From assembly GCA_029465975.1 (NCBI GenBank), contig CM055760.1:4198053-4262052 (forward strand): DNA of 64,000 bases, in the 5' to 3' direction. Under the pieces are notes generated by a model. It was not told where the DNA came from and made no database searches. It saw only the letters and a program-made list of their open reading frames with translations. Below are positions 50,830 through 64,000 of this stretch, piece by piece (the first letter of the stretch is position 1; every line of letters starts with the position of its first letter). A program made the position numbers and the translations under genes. This DNA is from Dallia pectoralis. Its lineage: Eukaryota > Chordata > Actinopteri > Esociformes > Umbridae.

Positions 50830-51166
50830 GACATGCTCAGTCTCTCTGGCCTAGCGTGTCCGGTCACCCTACCCATGCTCAGTCTCTCTGGCCTAGCGTG
50901 TCCGGTCACCCTACCCATGCTCAGTCTCTCTGGCCTAGCGTGTCCGGTCACCCTACCCATGCTCAGTCTCTCTAGCCTAGCGTGTCCGGTCACCCTACCC
51001 ATGCTCAGTCTCTCTAGCCTAGCGTGTCCGGTCACCCTACCCATGCTCAGTCTCTCTGGCCTAGCGTGTCCGGTCACCCTACCCATGCTCAGTCTCTCTG
51101 GCCTAGCGTGTCCGGTCACCCTACCCATGCTCAGTCTCTCTGGCCTAGCGTGTCCGGTCACCCTAC
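50830..51166. repeat. 42-bp minisatellite, 8 copies
   Basis: Units begin CATGCTCAGTCTCTCTGGCC and continue TAGCGTGTCCGGTCACCCTACC. Two central copies carry TAGCC instead of TGGCC. The 42-bp length keeps frames open on both strands. Confidence 0.95.
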
Positions 51167-51169
51167 CAC

Positions 51170-52860
51170 TTACAGTGTGCACAGACACACACAAACGCCC
51201 CCCGACACACAGGCTCACTTGCTTGTCGACTTGCTGTTATAAAGCACACTAGTCGTCTCTCACTGCTCCACTGCCTCTAGGCAGACTGGGCTGTACTGTA
51301 CTCTGTGTCATTGTACTGTGGAGCAGCTGCAGTCATTTAGCCCCGGGAACCCCCTGCCAGCCGAGACCAGTCCCTGACCTCCGTCTGGCCGATAGATTAA
51401 CGTGGGACCAAAAGCACAGTTCACAGTGGTAGTTGGCCTCGTCACTGTAACACCACCTGCTCGTTGGCCAATCACATCTGTTGTCTCTCCGCTCCCCTAA
51501 CCAATCGTAACCGGTTCAATTCACGCTTGGTTTGCACAACCGCTGTGTACAGTGAATTTTATGAACCCTTTGGCGCACAGGTGTCACGGCCATTATGGCG
51601 AGGTGTACCTCAGTTGTGGAACCGGAGTGTTAAGAGAGCCGGCACGTTGCTGTGACGATCTGTCAGCAAAGACCTTTAACCCGACCAGCCAGCCCCTGTC
51701 ACCTCCATCCAACACATCAATGGCAACATCTAATTAAATAGATTCTCCCGGTCGTTTCATAACCCCCAGCCTTACTTTACCCTCTCTATAACGACTGTTT
51801 ATATACATATCATACTATATACTATATATACTTTATATACTAACTATATAGAAGTATTATGTCATTAATGGGCTGATTCCATAGTAAACTGTAGTTATAC
51901 GAGTCTGTGTGAGGTTAGTGCGTGGTGGTAATGAACATGAACTACAGTGCCTAGCAAGATTAGCAACCCAGCGTCAAGGCCAATACTGCCAGGCCTTGAA
52001 TAAGTGGACATCCTTTATCAGGGTGGCTCTACGTCCGTCCTATATCCAAATGGGTTGATCATAAAGTACATGAAGTACATGATCAGATAGATACATGTTT
52101 TTTTCTAATCTTATTTATATGAATGCTGCTAACAATGTTTCGTTGAACCCAAATCGACATCTCGTTAGTGAATTCTGCAATACCACTTACTGTTTGTTTT
52201 TTTTCTTCGTATGTGTTGTCCTGAACATATCCACAATGTATAGTCTGTCTACATAGTAGAGATCATATAGGGAAAGCATGTTTTTAAGGTAAATGCCCAG
52301 GAATATCCAAGCATATATTTATAGCTTTGCTTGATGGGTCAGAATTTTTCACAAACACATATGATACTGATTGTAGTTATGTATGTAGCTAAAGTGGCTA
52401 AAAGCTTTGTATTTTCCCTCCCAATCACTCTTCTGGAAGTTCAACAAGACAGCCTCTGGGAAAATGTAATAAACCAAATTTCAACTAGAAGGAAATGCAG
52501 AAAAAACATGCACAGAATGCCCAAGAAATTCGTTACTTCTTCCTTGATCTTCATGGCAATTTGATCTTCAGTTTGGGATTTGAAATGTTTTTTAGTTAAA
52601 CCTCAAAGCGTAATTTTCAAGCAGAATAATTTCAATCAATCCTTAAGGTTTGCAATCCTGGTAAGTCTAACTAATGTCATGGGTAAGTTGTCGAGAGTTT
52701 ACTGAAAAGAATGTATAAAAGTAAAAGATCAAACTGAACTAAACTATTTGCACATGTAATGTTTCAGAGTGTGGCTAATAGCCTGTAGTTGTCAAACACA
52801 CAAGCCCCTTTCAGATCGGAAGTGTACTTGAAATCTGCCAAATTGAAGGCTATTTACTGG
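51170..52860. other. No gene seen
   Basis: Unique-looking AT-rich sequence between two minisatellites. No conserved ORF, splice pair or RNA gene found. Confidence 0.5.
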
Positions 52861-52867
52861 CAACCAA

Positions 52868-54508
52868 TCACTCCTATTGATTAGAATTATGACCAGTCTC
52901 TCCTATTGATTAGAATGATGGCCAGTCTCTCCTATTGATTAGAATGATGGCCAGTCTCTCCTATTGATTAGAATGATGGCCAGTCTCTCCTATTGATTAG
53001 AATGATGGCCAGTCTCTCCTATTGATTAGAATGATGGCCAGTCTCTCCTATTGATTAGAATGATGGCCAGTCTCTCCTATTGATTAGAATGATGGCCAGT
53101 CTCTCCTATTGATTAGAATGATGGCCAGTCTCTCCTATTGATTAGAATGATGGCCAGTCTCTCCTATTGATTAGAATGATGGCCAGTCTCTCCTATTGAT
53201 TAGAATTATGGCCAGTCTCTCCTATTGATTAGAATTATGGCCAGTCTCTCCTATTGATTAGAATGATGGCCAGTCTCTCCTATTGATTAGAATGATGGCC
53301 AGTCTCTCCTATTGATTAGAATGATGGCCAGTCTCTCCTATTGATTAGAATGATGGCCAGTCTCTCCTATCGATTAGAATGATGGCCAGTCACTCCTATC
53401 GATTAGAATGATGGCCAGTCACTCCTATCGATTAGAATGATGGCCAGTCACTCCTATTGATTAGAATGATGGCCAGTCACTCCTGATGGCCAGATTAGAA
53501 TGATGGCCAGAATGATGGCCTCTCCTATCGATTAGAATGATGGCCAGTCACTCCTATTGATTAGAATGATGGCCAGTCTCTCCTATTGATTAGAATGATG
53601 GCCAGTCTCTCCTATTGATTGAATTGGCCAGAATGATGGCCAGTCTCTCCTATTGATTAGAATGATGGCCAGTCTCTCCTATTGATTAGAATGATGGCCA
53701 GTCTCTCCTATTGATTAGAATGATGGCCAGTCTCTCCTATTGATTAGAATGATGGCCAGTCACTCCTATTGATTAGAATGATGGCCAGTCACTCCTATTG
53801 ATTAGAATTATGGCCAGTCTCTCCTATTGATTAGAATTATGGCCAGTGTCTCCTATTGATTAGAATGATGGCCAGTCTCTCCTATTGATTAGAATTATGG
53901 CCAGTCTCTCCTATTGATTAGAATGATGGCCAGTCTCTCCTATTGATTAGAATGATGGCCAGTCACTCCTATTGATTAGAATGATGGCCAGTCACTCCTA
54001 TTGATTAGAATTATGGCCAGTCTCTCCTATTGATTAGAATTATGGCCAGTCTCTCCTATTGATTAGAATGATGGCCAGTCTCTCCTATTGATTAGAATGA
54101 TGGCCAGTCTCTCCTATTGATTAGAATGATGGCCAGTCTCTCCTATTGATTAGAATGATGGCCAGTCTCTCCTATTGATTAGAATGATGGCCAGTCTCTC
54201 CTATTGATTAGAATGATGGCCAGTCTCTCCTATTGATTAGAATGATGGCCAGTCACTCCTATCGATTAGAATGATGGCCAGTCTCTCCTATTGATTAGAA
54301 TTATGGCCAGTCTCTCCTATTGATTAGAATGATGGCCAGTCACTCCTATTGATTAGAATGATGGCCAGTCACTCCTATTGATTAGAATGATGGCCAGTCT
54401 CTCCTATCGATTAGAATGATGGCCAGTCTCTCCTATCGATTAGAATGATGGCCAGTCACTCCTATTGATTAGAATGATGGCCAGTCACTCCTATCGATTA
54501 GAATGTAT
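52868..54508. repeat. 29-bp minisatellite, about 56 copies
   Basis: Unit GATGGCCAGTCTCTCCTATT plus GATTAGAAT. Variants are CACTCC for CTCTCC, ATCGAT for ATTGAT and TATGG for GATGG, clustered in blocks. Scrambled units lie near 53480-53530 and 53620-53640. Confidence 0.96.
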
Positions 54509-54907
54509 ATAAGCAAACCCTAAGCAACACTAAACCAAAGCCTCACATGCAATGTAGACAAAACGTGCAGGCCAACTATATCCAAGAACCAATGACTCTA
54601 TTTGGTATTTTTGGATGAGTGTTGGGTCCCATGACCTCCTGAACACCATATAAAGCAGAAAGCTGTAGTGGTGATGGTGTCGCCAGTCTGAACACTAATG
54701 GCCTGGGTTGGTTTAGTGAGGCTCCCCTATTTCATCACTGACAGTACCAAGCCAGCACCAGAGCTCGGTCAGGTTTCAGACTTATCCTGTTATATTGGAG
54801 AGATATTGGAGCGATCGCCTGCAGTCCGGTGCCAGACTGAGGACAGGAAGCTTGTGACCAAATGTGTGAAACAAACCCTTTAATGCATCATTCTGCTTCC
54901 TCACAAG

Positions 54908-56452
54908 TAGGGGTGTGCGATATGACGATATTTAATCGTGGACTATTAAAATGTCTCCACGATTCACTTTTTCGGAAATATCGTAGAATCGCGCTCCAGT
55001 GCACGTTCAATTAGATGCAGATCTATGGCGTTTTTTCAGCTACGTATCAACATGCAATGCGCGGTGCGCTAGATGTCAGCGTGTTAACACTAGAAGCGCC
55101 AACAGCCCATGCCCGCGGGCGTTGCAGTTAGTAATTAAAATAAATATATAATGTTGAAAAGCTACAGCCTCGTCCTTCCATGACTTCCTAAATACGTGCA
55201 TTTTACCTTGTCCCGTTTTCAGATACTGGACGCGTTTTGGTCTGATCTCGTTTTGGTCTGATCTATATTGGACTCGTTTTGGTCTGGTCTATATAAAACT
55301 GGATGCGTTTTGGTCTGGTCTATATAAAACTGGATGCGTTTTGGTCTGGTCTACATTAAACTTGACGCGTTTTGGTCCGATCTATATGAAACTGGATATA
55401 TGTAACGGATTAAGCACTGCGGTCTCATGTGCACTCATAACATCACTAATGAACACTCTGCGCAGTGCAACCGGTCAGTATGCGTGTCCTGCTCAGGCAG
55501 ACAAAAGCTGCGAGATATACATAGATAATAGATTGATTGGCTTGAATTTGAATGAACTAGAAAAAAGAGGTAGGCCTACGTTTATAAAGAAATATATGTT
55601 TTACTAAATAAACAGAACGAAAATATAAAACGAATTTGATTAATGTATCTAAACAGTAGACAGTAGAATATACCCGACCGTGACCAATATACAAACTGTG
55701 TTGTAAAATACGTGTTTCATTGTCTACAGTGCCTTTGTTACTGGGCTGTAATTACTATAGGCTAATACATTTTACAAATGTAAATGATCGAATTATACAC
55801 TGTAGCCTAATGTTTTTATTTCAAGAGTCTGTGTTGCAATATATACGGCCAATCATGCGCAAATCATTTGATTGCGCGTTGCTTGTGATCTAAAATGTTT
55901 TAGCATTTATTAAATCAAAATAGGACATACAGTTTGATGGATTTTCATTTATTCGATCTTTAGAAATTTAAATATCATAGCCTGTGCATTTTAAAATCAT
56001 GGTTTTAATTTTGTATTGTATGGTTACATAAGACAATAAATAGGCTACATACTATTTTAGTAAAATGTTTTACTTCATAATTCACAATTCATTTAATTCA
56101 GGATGATAACACAGTAGATGATCTGATGCTGTAGATGGATGGCAGGTTACACAGTTAATGAATGGTGAAGCTGTGGATGAGAATGTAGGTGCTTCTTTGC
56201 ACAATTGCACTTCCATTAAATATACACGTGATTAAAATAAGCTATACTTTAACATTTTTTTCCCTTTTATGTTTTGTTACCTTGTATGGCTATATTTTTT
56301 AAATGGAGATATAATTTGCTTGTATTGCGGCTCAGTACTTTGCAAAATAGTCTTAAAAAACAACATGAAAAAGAATCGTGATAAAATCGTGAATCGTGAT
56401 TTTTCCTGAAAAAAATCGAGATATGATATTTTTCCCATATCGCCCACCCCTA
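54908..56452. mobile_element. Non-autonomous hAT-type element, copy 2 (1545 bp)
   Basis: Same ends as the 5988-7466 copy (TAGGGGTGTGCGATATG), flanked by a perfect 8-bp target duplication CTCACAAG at 54900-54907 and 56453-56460. By eye it differs from copy 1 by about ten substitutions over 1.4 kb. It lacks one internal 31-bp unit and has about 100 extra bp near the right end (about 56275-56375). No transposase ORF. Confidence 0.93.
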
Positions 56453-56460
56453 CTCACAAG

Positions 56461-59400
56461 TATGTCATGTAGAGGCATGTTCAGGCCAGACAGCCCACAT
56501 GAATTATACACCACTGGACGTGCTCCTTCAGTGAGCTTTGGTTGGCCTTTTATTTCCCTCTGGAACGGCCCCAGGCAAACGACCCCAGCCACTGCTTTGT
56601 ATGTTGGGCTAGACTGCAGAGCACTGGGTTTAAAGGCTGCACGACAGCAGATGAAACACAGGAGCTGAACACAGAGCAGTTCCCGGTGCAATGAAACCAG
56701 CAGTATAGTAGCTAAAGTGCAGAAGTCTGTTTGTCAGTAAAACAATAAGTGAGGAAACAATTCAAAATAGTATCTGAACCCAGGTCTGGCTTGCAGTGTA
56801 CATGAGAGAGCAGAGAGACTCACTTGCTGCTTAGAAATGGGCACATTTTCTTACTGCACACAACTGTATGCCAATATATGATGAGATATTGCTGGAAAGA
56901 ACGTTGAGCTGAATATATTACTACTTGAAATACTATATCACACAAATGAAGATGCGCTGGAGTTAGTATACTATGGAAAGCCACTGAGCTGCTGGCTGGC
57001 AATGAATAATACTAATAAAATGGGTTTGAATTCCATATCGTTTGGTGTGTGTGATGGATTGGATTATATAACCTTGTCCCTCTTGACTTCTCCCATATAT
57101 CTCTTTCTGGGATTGGTCCTTCTGCGTCACATGGGAAACAACAAGCACAACAACAGAAGCGCGTTAACAATATTTCAGCACCTCCTACTCAGGGCCAACC
57201 AGACACACACATACAAACTAGCTGTTATTCCAACCTCACAAGCGTTTACCCAAATCGTTCCCAAAACACTCAACTTACAGAACAACAACTCGACACAAGG
57301 ACAGACGTAGTCTTCTCCTATAGGGCTCTCAACCCAAGCTTGACGATTGTATTTTAGCGAGAACCACAAGCTATTACTGTAGATATATTAGAGGAATGGA
57401 GCCATTTGTAAAAGGGATGACGACCTCTTTCCACCACGACGTGTACCTTGGTGCTTTACATCGGGCTGTACCTGTGTATAGTTATTGTACGTCATTAGTT
57501 ATATATTTTGTCTTAAGTCTTTTACTTATGTTTCATCAAGAGAAAGAGAGAAAGGGACTTGTGTGTGAGACTAAGCCTAAGTAGAAAGCTGAGAATTTAA
57601 TTTGCGAGCCTGCAGCCGTGCTGATATAGGAGTCGGATCTTATTTGGGCCTGCAAGTGTGAGCTACGCAAAATTGAATTGCGCTACTTTTTTTCGTCTGT
57701 GCTCTAAGTACCTCCTGCACAAAGGTCACAGTGGGTCTATCAAAATATGGTAGGTAGCCTCACAAGTGGATACAACAAGCTCGCTCCCAAGGATCTCAGA
57801 CTACCAGCGTTGTCCAATATCTTGTCGATCAAAGCTTTTTGGTTCGGAATGTACAGTGTCGTTGTAGAGTAGAATGTATAACCATGGCAGAGCTACTGTA
57901 CTTGCATCTTTAAAGAGATATATATAAACAGAATATATATATGATAAACATGTATGTGTATACACATCTTTTCCCAGCTACTTGTTGGAGTCATTTGGGC
58001 ACTTCCTGCCTGTTTTGTGTTTACATTTTTAATTTATTATTCTCTTAATGTTTTTTTTCAACGTGGCATCTTCTAAGTGATAAACTTCCTCAATCTTTGT
58101 GTAAATATAATTTTATTTTTGTTGGATTATTTCGACTATGGAATGACATTTGTGGCAGCAAATTCAAATAAATAGTTAGGATTTTGACACAAAAGTCACC
58201 CCATAAAACGCAGCCCAACGGAGTTGTGCAACACTTTTTACAATGATCATGTGGCATAATTTCAATTTGAACTATAAAGTTAATATCAACAAGGTAATTC
58301 AATGTGAAGTGGTGATGTGCAGAAAACCTCTGTGAGCGAATATAGAAGCCATTCATTCCAAATGATGGCAGTAGATGCTTGCTAGCTGTGGTAATAAATT
58401 ATTAGTAGCAAAATCACCATGGTGATATGTTTGTCACGGTATTTGCCATAATGTCTGCTTGAAAAAAATTAAGTGTGGATTCTTCTTTAAAGTGTCAACA
58501 TCCTTTTCTATTACCTTGAAATAAATGCAAACTATAAACGAACGCTGGCTGTGTGGTGTAGTAATTTAATCTATTTTTCCTTAAGCAGAGAATGAATATT
58601 TTACAGTTAATTTGATTGGTGTCACAGAAGAAACTGAAATGTTCATTATAAGAGAGTTTAAAAGGCTATGTACTGTTTAGGGCAGAGTACAAAAGACTAG
58701 GGGTAGCTGATCTGTTTTCTCAGAAGTTGAAGTAAATATATTATGAGTTCAGAGTAATTTATGGTTAATGTGTCATTGAAGGCAGAAGAATATACAACCA
58801 TTGTTATTTTTACTCAGATGTGAATCTTTCCTCCTTTTGATGCAACTAATAATAATTGGAACCAAGGAGTGTAGAGAAAGAACCTCAGTCTCACATCAGA
58901 CTTACATTTAAATTGCATCAAATTGCACTCTGGTGTAGTGGAGAGGTTGTTTAAAAGAGAATGTAGTGCTAGATGGCAAAAAGCACCCATTAAACATGTA
59001 ATATAAACAAAATTGCATTCATAGATTAATAGTTATCGTACCAATCAATTATTCAAATAGTTTGTTAGTTGTTAGTTAATATGAACTAACTTAACACAGT
59101 AAATACATTGTTACAGATGTCTCATTATGACTTATTCCCCCTGAGACTGAGTTAGAAGAAAATGTTAGGACGGAGAAACAGAACTAGAACAGTGGTTGGA
59201 GAGTGATTGATGAATTATAGACTGGGGGTGGCGGAGCTCAAACGGCTGTCAATCATATGCAGCATAACTGCTAAGTGAGTCAATGTATAATGATGACATG
59301 TATAATATATCCAATTACATTTCCCATATTTAACACCTCCAAAGACTGTAAACGATCATCACAAGTCATTACACAGACACGGGCAAACAGGCCTGGCCTG

Positions 59401-62400
59401 AACCGCTGAGATGACGCTGTACCCTTAAATAAAACCTGAACTGAGAGCTCTTCTCACCAGATCATATGACCGATAAAGCTTCTGTCATTTATTTCGGGGT
59501 TTTTGCATTTTTTGGGACGATTCTGTTGGTATTTCTGGGTTGAATGGTAGTTGAGCTCCCATGTGCGTTACATGCTGAAACGAGGTTCTGTTGGCTAAAA
59601 CCCCGACACCAGTTGACCAACACCAGAGTAATCTGAGACATTGCATTGAACGCAAACTGACACAACTTGATCCTCACTTTCTGCAGCCTCAGCCGACCAA
59701 ACCCACCGGTCAAGAATTATTGCAGAATAGAACAGGAAGCTCAGATGGGAGACTGAGAAAAGGAGGATGCAGAAAACTCAATATGCACCATAGCTGCTGA
59801 TATGGACTCGTGAGGTAACACACAGAATAGCTGATTTAGTGGCACGGTTGAGACAGGAGACCTCAATTATATCCCGCTCCCCCACTGACCACTATCTGTT
59901 CTGTGGAAGACGAGAGCCGAGCTGTTTATAGAGACACCGGCCCTCCATCTGGGAAAGTAATCAAAAACAGCGGGAGGGTCTTGGCACCAGCGCACACACA
60001 CACATTCAGCAGGTCTGCTATTGGTTCTGGGACGCTACTATTTTCGATTGGAAAGGACCAACTAGTCAGGACGACACCACTCCCTTACCCTGTATCTGAG
60101 GGAGGAAAGGGAGGAAGAGGCTGAGGAGATGAAGGGGTGAAGGGTGAACCTGTCCGACCTGTCGACTCCCAAATCACAGAACTTGCTGCCTCATAGTCCG
60201 CCTGCAACTTAACCTCAAACATTCCTCCTATACCCGGCCTACAGCGAGACGGCTGGATGTATTTATAGCAAGGTAAATAGGGAAGGGGGTGTAATTGCAT
60301 AATGCTGACGATCGTTACTCCCTGCAAGTAACATTTCTCATGACACGTGATACTGCTTGCAGAAACATTTGCCTGGTGATAACTTTATTGGGGCTCGAAA
60401 GGTATTAACGCTCCCAAATGATGTTATGACGCTTTATCTTTCCAATCGTGCACAGCGGAGGAATGAAACATGAAACATATACTAACAAAATAAACTAAGG
60501 CAACCGTCAGCAATGTGATCGTTTTAGCAGCACGCCAAATAAAGATGGACATCCTCTTGTTGAGATGACATGCAGGAAGTATGATTCATAGGGTTGGCTC
60601 ATGACGTTGTTTATGAGATGTCTGATATGAAAAATGAGTTGTGAAACTGGTCATACTATAAATATTGAATGTAAAGATGTTAGAACCTATTTTGAATTTA
60701 CTCCAAATTCAGTAAAAATGGACAATCAATGTTGTGATCTAGACGGGAAAGTTTCATATCCACAAAGCAAAGTTCTCCAAATCGACCCCATGACTGAATG
60801 CATTTTTGACAGACTTTAATTTCGACTAAATTGTTAGAGAATAAAAGCTTCTCTAATGTTCAGTATTATGTTGAATTATTTCCAGAACGCTAATAATCCA
60901 ATTGCTGAGATTTCCTCCCTTGACACCACAAATTGTAGTTGTGTTTTATTTTTTAAGTTTGATGTATCCTGTATGTTTATATCCTGACTATGTTCATGAA
61001 TGCAGATCATTAAACAGGTCATTATAAAAATATCTGCAAATTGAGTCATGTTTTGTAGCAATTAATCTGGCCCTTGTGTCTTATTGCTTGGTCACTGGTG
61101 TGGGTAGATGGAACGGAAACAGCACGTGGAAAGGGACTGTTACATTAAACTGCCTCAATTACAACTATTTAAATGTGAACTATTACACATACGGTTTAAA
61201 TGTGAAGCAATAAAATAGAATACATTTGTAAAGCCGTTTTTATATCAGCAGTACGTCACAAAGTGCTTTTACATTTAGGTTTTTCGTAAGAATGCAGTAT
61301 TTTATCACACTATAAATGTATCAGTATGTTAATCCAGCACACAAGTCAGAATGTTAAACTGTATAATTATCAAAACAACAATGTATTAGTCCTGTATTGA
61401 AGTAATCATGTAATAATCAAAGTACCAGTAAATGCATTCAAATCAAGTGCGTTATTATTAAGAGTTTTCTGGAACAAGCGCCACCAATATGTAGCAAAGA
61501 CAGCTGGCAAGATGGATTCCAGAAGGTTCAGCAATAATGGTGGCGTATCGGAGAAGATCCGCTCAAGGAATTATCATAGAAGTCTGGTCAGAAAAGGTCA
61601 TACATGATAGAAGTGAACATTCCAGATTGTTACGACAGTCGCTTACCAGACCAGCTATGTATAGTCAAAATAAACTGCCACAACCAAAAGCTGTTTTTTT
61701 TTTAAAGCTAATAAATGTCAATGTACTTGGTATGTTCCAGGCCAGAGGCTTCTCTCCACCTAACTTTAAGACAACTGCAAATATATAATAAGAAATAAAT
61801 GTTATTGACTGACATTGATTGAGTTCAGTGTAACCTTTTGCTTTGCCTTTTCCCTTTGAAATTACTAATTACAGCATTTAATGAAAACAGTTACACTTTA
61901 TGGGGAACAACAGAAACAAATCTAAGTAGTAAAACAAAGTAATTGTAGGACTGCCTCTCGGGTCACACACCTCTCACATCCTGGGGGAGCAGGGTCGATC
62001 TAAATCGCTTGGCAGAACTTTGTGAAATTATTTACGCTGGGGGAACCCTAATCCATTGTGGTACATTAAATATCAATTGTACGTGATAAATGTCAGTAGC
62101 AGGTTTCAAGCTGGCCTTTTCTTTACAGCAAATTTGTGAAGTAGGACGACTTCTACCAGGAAAACTCATCGTACTTGTAAAAATCGTACTGTTTAAAATA
62201 AAGATAGTAAATGCGCTTACACAGTCTATTCTGGCCTGCAGTTCTGGCTGCATGACAACAGTATCTTTGCAGCTCAGAACACAAATCAAAGCGAACCGAC
62301 AAAGATATGGTTCACCTGTACACATATAACAATAGGTAATAAAATATATATATAATAACAAACACTGAATATAATTCTAGTTACTTTAAAACAAATTCAA

Positions 62401-63537
62401 TTCAAATTATTTTTCATGTGGGCTAAGGCCAATAAAAAATACATTATAATTCCAGAATTGAATTGATATTCAAAACAATATCAAAACTCAATTCAATATA
62501 ATTTCTAACACTGATATCCGTTTTGAGAGCAGCTTTGGAAATCTCTGAATGATGAAACATTGTCTTGATATCAAAAAGGAAAATAAAAAATATTTTGGAT
62601 CCTAAAGGTAGATAACTCTCCCAACAAAACTCAAGACATGCCAGAAAATTGAAAATGTTAACCAAAATGTGCGCAGAAAACCATGGCGGTTTAGACAACA
62701 ATAAGCAAAAACGCTGTTTTGTGAGGAAAACTGTGCCAACTTGGTAAACCCATTTCATAGATAAAAAGATAACAATGTCAAAACCAAGACAGAGACAGGA
62801 CTAGTAGCTGACCCTCCAAAAGCCATCCAGGTTGTTTTGCAGACCAGGTAGCTGACTTAGATTATGTTTAATAAAATCTGGACATTACACACATAAATGA
62901 TTCATACCACTAAAATGTTCAGCTGACACCATCAGAAGGGGACTGGCCACCCCTCAGAGGCTGGTTCCATCTAATTAATTTTTTAAGTTTCGACCCAATC
63001 AGTGAGTTTATCCTCGCCATTAAGCATCAACCCTGCTGATGAGAGCTCTTTGGGGTCCCTGGCTAGGTTGGCAAAATTGCATGTTAGGTCTTTTAGAAAA
63101 ATGTACTATTTTATTATGTCCATTTGCATTCTGGACCTTTCCCCTAACAAAGACTTGACTCAACACACAATTAATGTTGTTCTTTAAGCAGGGCGAATCC
63201 CACCTGGCAGTCACAGAACCCATCAGTCTTGTTTTACACGTTCTAGTCTCTTTCATAGTCCAATATCTGCAGCCTAATATAAAGGGTTGGGATGAACGGG
63301 GGGGAGGGAGACATGGGTGCAACTGGGCTCCTGATGTATGGCCCCTTTTCATTGGCTGGCAGATGGAGAGGGGAGGGGTGTAAAGAGGATGATACTAAAG
63401 AGCACAATGGAGAAACCCAGTTTGTATTGAAGGTCTTTCAAGGTCTTATCATTGTAGGAGGTTACTGTCATTTTTACAGTGCCCTACTTGTCCAAGGGCC
63501 TGGTCAAATCTAGTGCACAACATAGTGGATATACGTA
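56461..63537. other. No gene seen; AT-rich downstream region
   Basis: No protein-coding exon recognised on either strand. In mammals the STRBP 3' end faces RABGAP1/GPR21; I found no rabgap1 or gpr21 coding sequence here. The stretch about 57000-58540 is 3'-UTR-like, with a Pumilio-like TGTAAATA at 58100-58107 and the poly(A) signal at 58520. Confidence 0.5.
58520..58525 (+). terminator. Candidate distal polyadenylation signal AATAAA
   Basis: The hexamer is followed about 20 nt later by a GT-rich element (GGCTGTGTGGTGTAG), the usual layout of a strong vertebrate poly(A) site. The preceding 1.5 kb is AT-rich and 3'-UTR-like. Whether it serves strbp or an unrelated transcript cannot be told from sequence. 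Confidence 0.4.
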
Positions 63538-63705
63538 CAGTGGATGTAAAAAGTCTACACATTTCTGTTAAAATGCCAGGTTTTTGTGAAAGAATTAGAG
63601 AAAGATAAAACAAAGATTTCAGTTTGTTTTTAAATTGAATTGTTCACATTATAGGTCATATTTAAGGTGGAAAAAGTGGGGTGTGTAGACTTTTTACATC
63701 CACTG
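63538..63705. mobile_element. Short MITE with 24-bp perfect inverted ends
   Basis: The left end (63538-63561) starts CAGTGGATGTAAAAAGTC; the right end (63682-63705) is its exact reverse complement over 24 bp. TA precedes the left end but TC follows the right, so a TA target duplication is not intact. This end sequence is familiar from fish Tc1/mariner-like or related non-autonomous elements (family tentative). Confidence 0.8.
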
Positions 63706-64000
63706 TCGGCAGTTAAGTACAACCCTAGAAAACAAGGAAATGTAAGAGGTCTGCTCTGCTGTAGCCGAGTGGCTGAGCAACGAAATCAGATATTCCTTCG
63801 ATTATACACCCATTCAGTGAATTTAGAAGTTCCCCGTGATTGCTACAACATGCTTGAAACAGAATAGTCTAGATGTAAAGTTCACAATCCACCCAGACTT
63901 AAAAAGTCAATACAAAGTGAAACATAGATCGGTGTGTTCATAGCTTTATATTGAAATGTATGAAGTATACAGAACAATGACACCTAGACTAGCACAATGT
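63706..64000. other. No gene seen
   Basis: Short unique-looking tail of the window, no recognisable feature. Confidence 0.5.

Noticed and set aside
50802..51252. 138-139 residue repeat ORFs on both strands
   Set aside because: A 42-bp unit divisible by three leaves frames open; no signal of selection or domain.
48061..64000. rabgap1 or gpr21 expected downstream by mammalian synteny
   Set aside because: No exon of either was recognised on either strand; they may lie beyond the window or synteny may differ.

Overview
The window is vertebrate nuclear DNA, almost certainly from a ray-finned fish. It has long GT-AG introns, very long (GT)n tracts, many minisatellites, hAT-type transposons with fish-like ends and a degenerate LINE tail. 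No bacterial operons, rRNA, convincing tRNA or CRISPR array was found. I cannot place the species from sequence alone.

One protein-coding gene is supported. It is the plus-strand orthologue of STRBP (spermatid perinuclear RNA-binding protein, SPNR), a paralogue of ILF3/NF90. I could assemble a full reading frame from 16 coding segments between 9978 and 47647. Every junction keeps phase, giving 714 residues plus stop (mammalian STRBP is about 670). The order is an N-terminal DZF dimerisation domain (about residues 5-371), a basic nuclear-localisation stretch (about 390-413), two double-stranded RNA-binding motifs (about 426-489 and 546-608), an Ala/Gly/Arg-rich tail, and the STRBP-type C terminus. 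The ATG is the last codon of a 5' exon (about 9798-9980) that carries two short upstream ORFs. A first polyadenylation signal lies at 48034. A second, with a good GT-rich downstream element, lies at 58520 and may end a long 3' UTR isoform.

Region by region: 1-9797 is 5' flank or upstream intron, with several minisatellites and one complete hAT element (5988-7466). 9981-20865 is intron 1, full of tandem repeats, with a hAT element at 19436-20639 that is interrupted by a second element (19554-20185). 20866-24438 holds the start of the DZF coding region, where two exon/intron borders are tandemly duplicated. 24439-36818 has the rest of the DZF exons, a 31-bp minisatellite, another hAT element (33319-34607) and a 15-bp array. 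36819-47647 encodes the NLS, both dsRBMs and the tail, with large arrays in introns 10, 12 and 15 and a LINE remnant in intron 13. 48061-64000 has no recognisable gene. It holds a 42-bp array, a 1.6-kb 29-bp array, a second hAT copy about 99% like the one at 5988, and a short inverted-repeat element at 63538-63705.

The most unusual structure is in strbp itself. The 3' end of coding exon 3 and its splice donor are repeated 14 more times after the original (to 23128), and the 3' end of coding exon 4 with its donor is present three times. Most exon-3 repeat units contain an open, phase-0, 66-nt stretch that could in principle act as a duplicated mini-exon. Tandem repeats also lie against several other strbp splice sites.
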